Positions 62,680 through 64,000 of a stretch of DNA of 64,000 bases are shown piece by piece; within the stretch, counting starts at the first letter, position 1; every line of letters begins with the position of its first letter. The stretch is taken from contig CM039502.1 of NCBI GenBank assembly GCA_022432975.1, positions 4,578,375-4,642,374 of the forward strand, given 5' to 3'. Origin of the DNA: Begonia masoniana (lineage: Eukaryota > Streptophyta > Magnoliopsida > Cucurbitales > Begoniaceae). Position numbers and translations under genes: made by a program. Below the pieces are notes generated by a model. It was not told the DNA's origin, ran no database searches, and saw nothing but the letters and a program-made list of their open reading frames with translations.

Positions 62680-62945
62680 CTTAATTAGACTTAGTTTAAA
62701 CTAATTAATTTGGATTACTCTAATCTAATCACCAAGATTAACATAACTAATCATGATTAGTTAGTCTTAATTACTTACTAATTACACTTTAATCACATAA
62801 TTGGTCAGTAATCCTTAAGTGACACGTGATACCATCTCATTGGTTGTTCTATTTTACTACATGGCCACATACTTCAAGATGTTAAGGACATATTTTCTTT
62901 TATAGCTTTCTTCAAATTCCCTATCTAAAATACAATTTTGAGTCT
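62680..62945. repeat. Dispersed repeat, copy 2
   Basis: Partner of 56925-57190, in the same orientation. 'gacacgtgataccatctcat' corresponds to 'gacacgtggcatcacctcac'. Confidence 0.65.
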
Positions 62946-64000
62946 TTCAACAAAAATCCAGTTTTTGAATAAAAGTAGCTCAATCAACTTCTAAATTGCA
63001 TAAATTTTGCTGCGTATGATCAAAGATGATTTCATTCCAAAGTCATTCTCTTTATTTATGTTTCTATTTTAACGCCGACAATTTTCAGAATAATCCAATT
63101 ATCACAACATTTTTTTATTGAATTTACATTCATACATGTTCCAATGAAACTATTTTCACTTTTATACACAGTATTTTATATCATTTCTAATCATAATCTT
63201 AACCAAACCATTGCATTTTTCATGTATGGTAGACATTCTTGGACTTGTTAACGAGCTTGTTAAGGTAGAGGAATTCACCAATAAGATGCCAATGCAACCA
63301 AACACACTGATCTGGAGACCATAAAGAGTTGGAACCTGAAAATGTTGTGAACTATGTTTTACTTGCCAACATGTATTGTTGAGCTCCGACCTGCAAATAG
63401 GACTCAAGAACTCGAAGAAGATCGTTAGTTCTCGGGTGACACAAAACCCACAAATCCGAGAAGAAATAGGGCAAACGAAAGATCAAACGTACTCGGAATT
63501 TAACGAAATTTTAGGTGAGTATTGTGTAGTGAGTGAGATGTGTGCTGATGAAATTTGTGGTCCAGATTCGTTGATTTGGATGAGTTATGAATATTTTCCG
63601 AGAATCGGCCGATAAGTGCTATTATGAAGCTTTCGGCAAGAGTTTTCTTCCAAAGAAGATAACTCGATTCAAGGAATCGGTTACAGCCACTCCTTGCTAT
63701 TTTCCGCTCTCAAAAAGAGTGGAGAAGGAGATGGCAAAATGCACTCCAACTAGCTACCAAGCTAGAAGAATGGTTCGGGGGCACAACCCCTCGGTTGTTG
63801 TCAACCGAGCTTACCTTGGAAGCTCCTTTTCCAAGCTTCTTCTTCTATTGAAAGAGAAATCCGTGGGTACTCATAAATCAACCAAAAAAAATTACAAACA
63901 TCAATGCCATAAATATATAGACTTAATGGTGGGCTTGGGCTTGGGCTTGAGCTTGAAAGGGGAATAATGGGTCATCATGTGGGGTTGAGCCATGTCTTTA
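62946..64000. other. Unassigned end of the window
   Basis: Two overlapping open frames on + (63376-63615 and 63587-63967) have no recognisable domain. The second ends in a GLGLGL run encoded by 'gggcttgggcttgggcttg'. Its moderately GC-rich, complex sequence (63600-63850) stands out from its surroundings and may be a repeat or gene fragment that continues beyond the window. Confidence 0.3.

Overview
This window is nuclear DNA of a flowering plant. Genes have GT-AG introns, intergenic DNA is AT-rich, and the gene content is plant-specific: an external NAD(P)H dehydrogenase with an EF-hand, an STP-type sugar transporter, an ARM-repeat protein, a DUF4408/DUF761 protein and a secreted Gly/Cys-rich protein. 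Plant Ty1/copia and Ty3/gypsy retroelements make up much of the rest. A eudicot is likely; a cucurbit is only my impression from protein wording and is not proven.

Layout. 1-1.4 kb: 3' part of a gypsy-type LTR, abutting a decayed Tork/TNT1-like copia element (1.4-5.6 kb). That element sits in, or cuts off, intron 2 of a sugar transporter gene (5.66-6.29 kb, minus) whose first two exons remain and whose first membrane segment is duplicated. 7.1-8.3 kb: hAT-like non-autonomous element. 8.3-13.8 kb: gene-poor DNA with a miRNA-like 34-bp-stem hairpin (9.66 kb), a dimer of tRNA-like Pol III promoter units (10.64-10.84 kb), a 52-bp tandem repeat and a cluster of GGACGGAC hairpins. 13.88-15.74 kb: two-exon ARM-repeat gene (minus). 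16.12-25.08 kb: essentially complete SIRE-like copia element with matching 5-bp target duplications, 385 bp upstream of the ARM start codon. 25-31 kb: gene-poor. 31.8-36.45 kb: ten-exon NDB gene (minus), its last exon flanked by two very long GA/CT tracts. 38.2-39.25 kb: DUF4408/DUF761 gene (minus) with an apparent 1-nt deletion. 44.2-54.3 kb: array of five copies of a 60-67 aa small-protein gene, each with a conserved promoter, interrupted by a Tork-like fragment that itself carries a nested solo LTR. 61.2 kb: Gly-rich/Cys-rich secreted protein. The remainder is repeat-derived or featureless.

The most unusual signal is inside the SIRE-like element. A short motif, GGTGTCACA and variants, recurs as dimers or trimers spaced exactly 12 bp, at 14 places across LTRs, gag, pol and the post-pol region, in more than one reading frame. 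The LTR end also carries a perfect 26-bp palindrome built from the same word. I know of no described function for it.

Limits: all alignments were done by eye. Exon boundaries rest on splice consensus and frame continuity. No homology search, RNA data or folding program was used.
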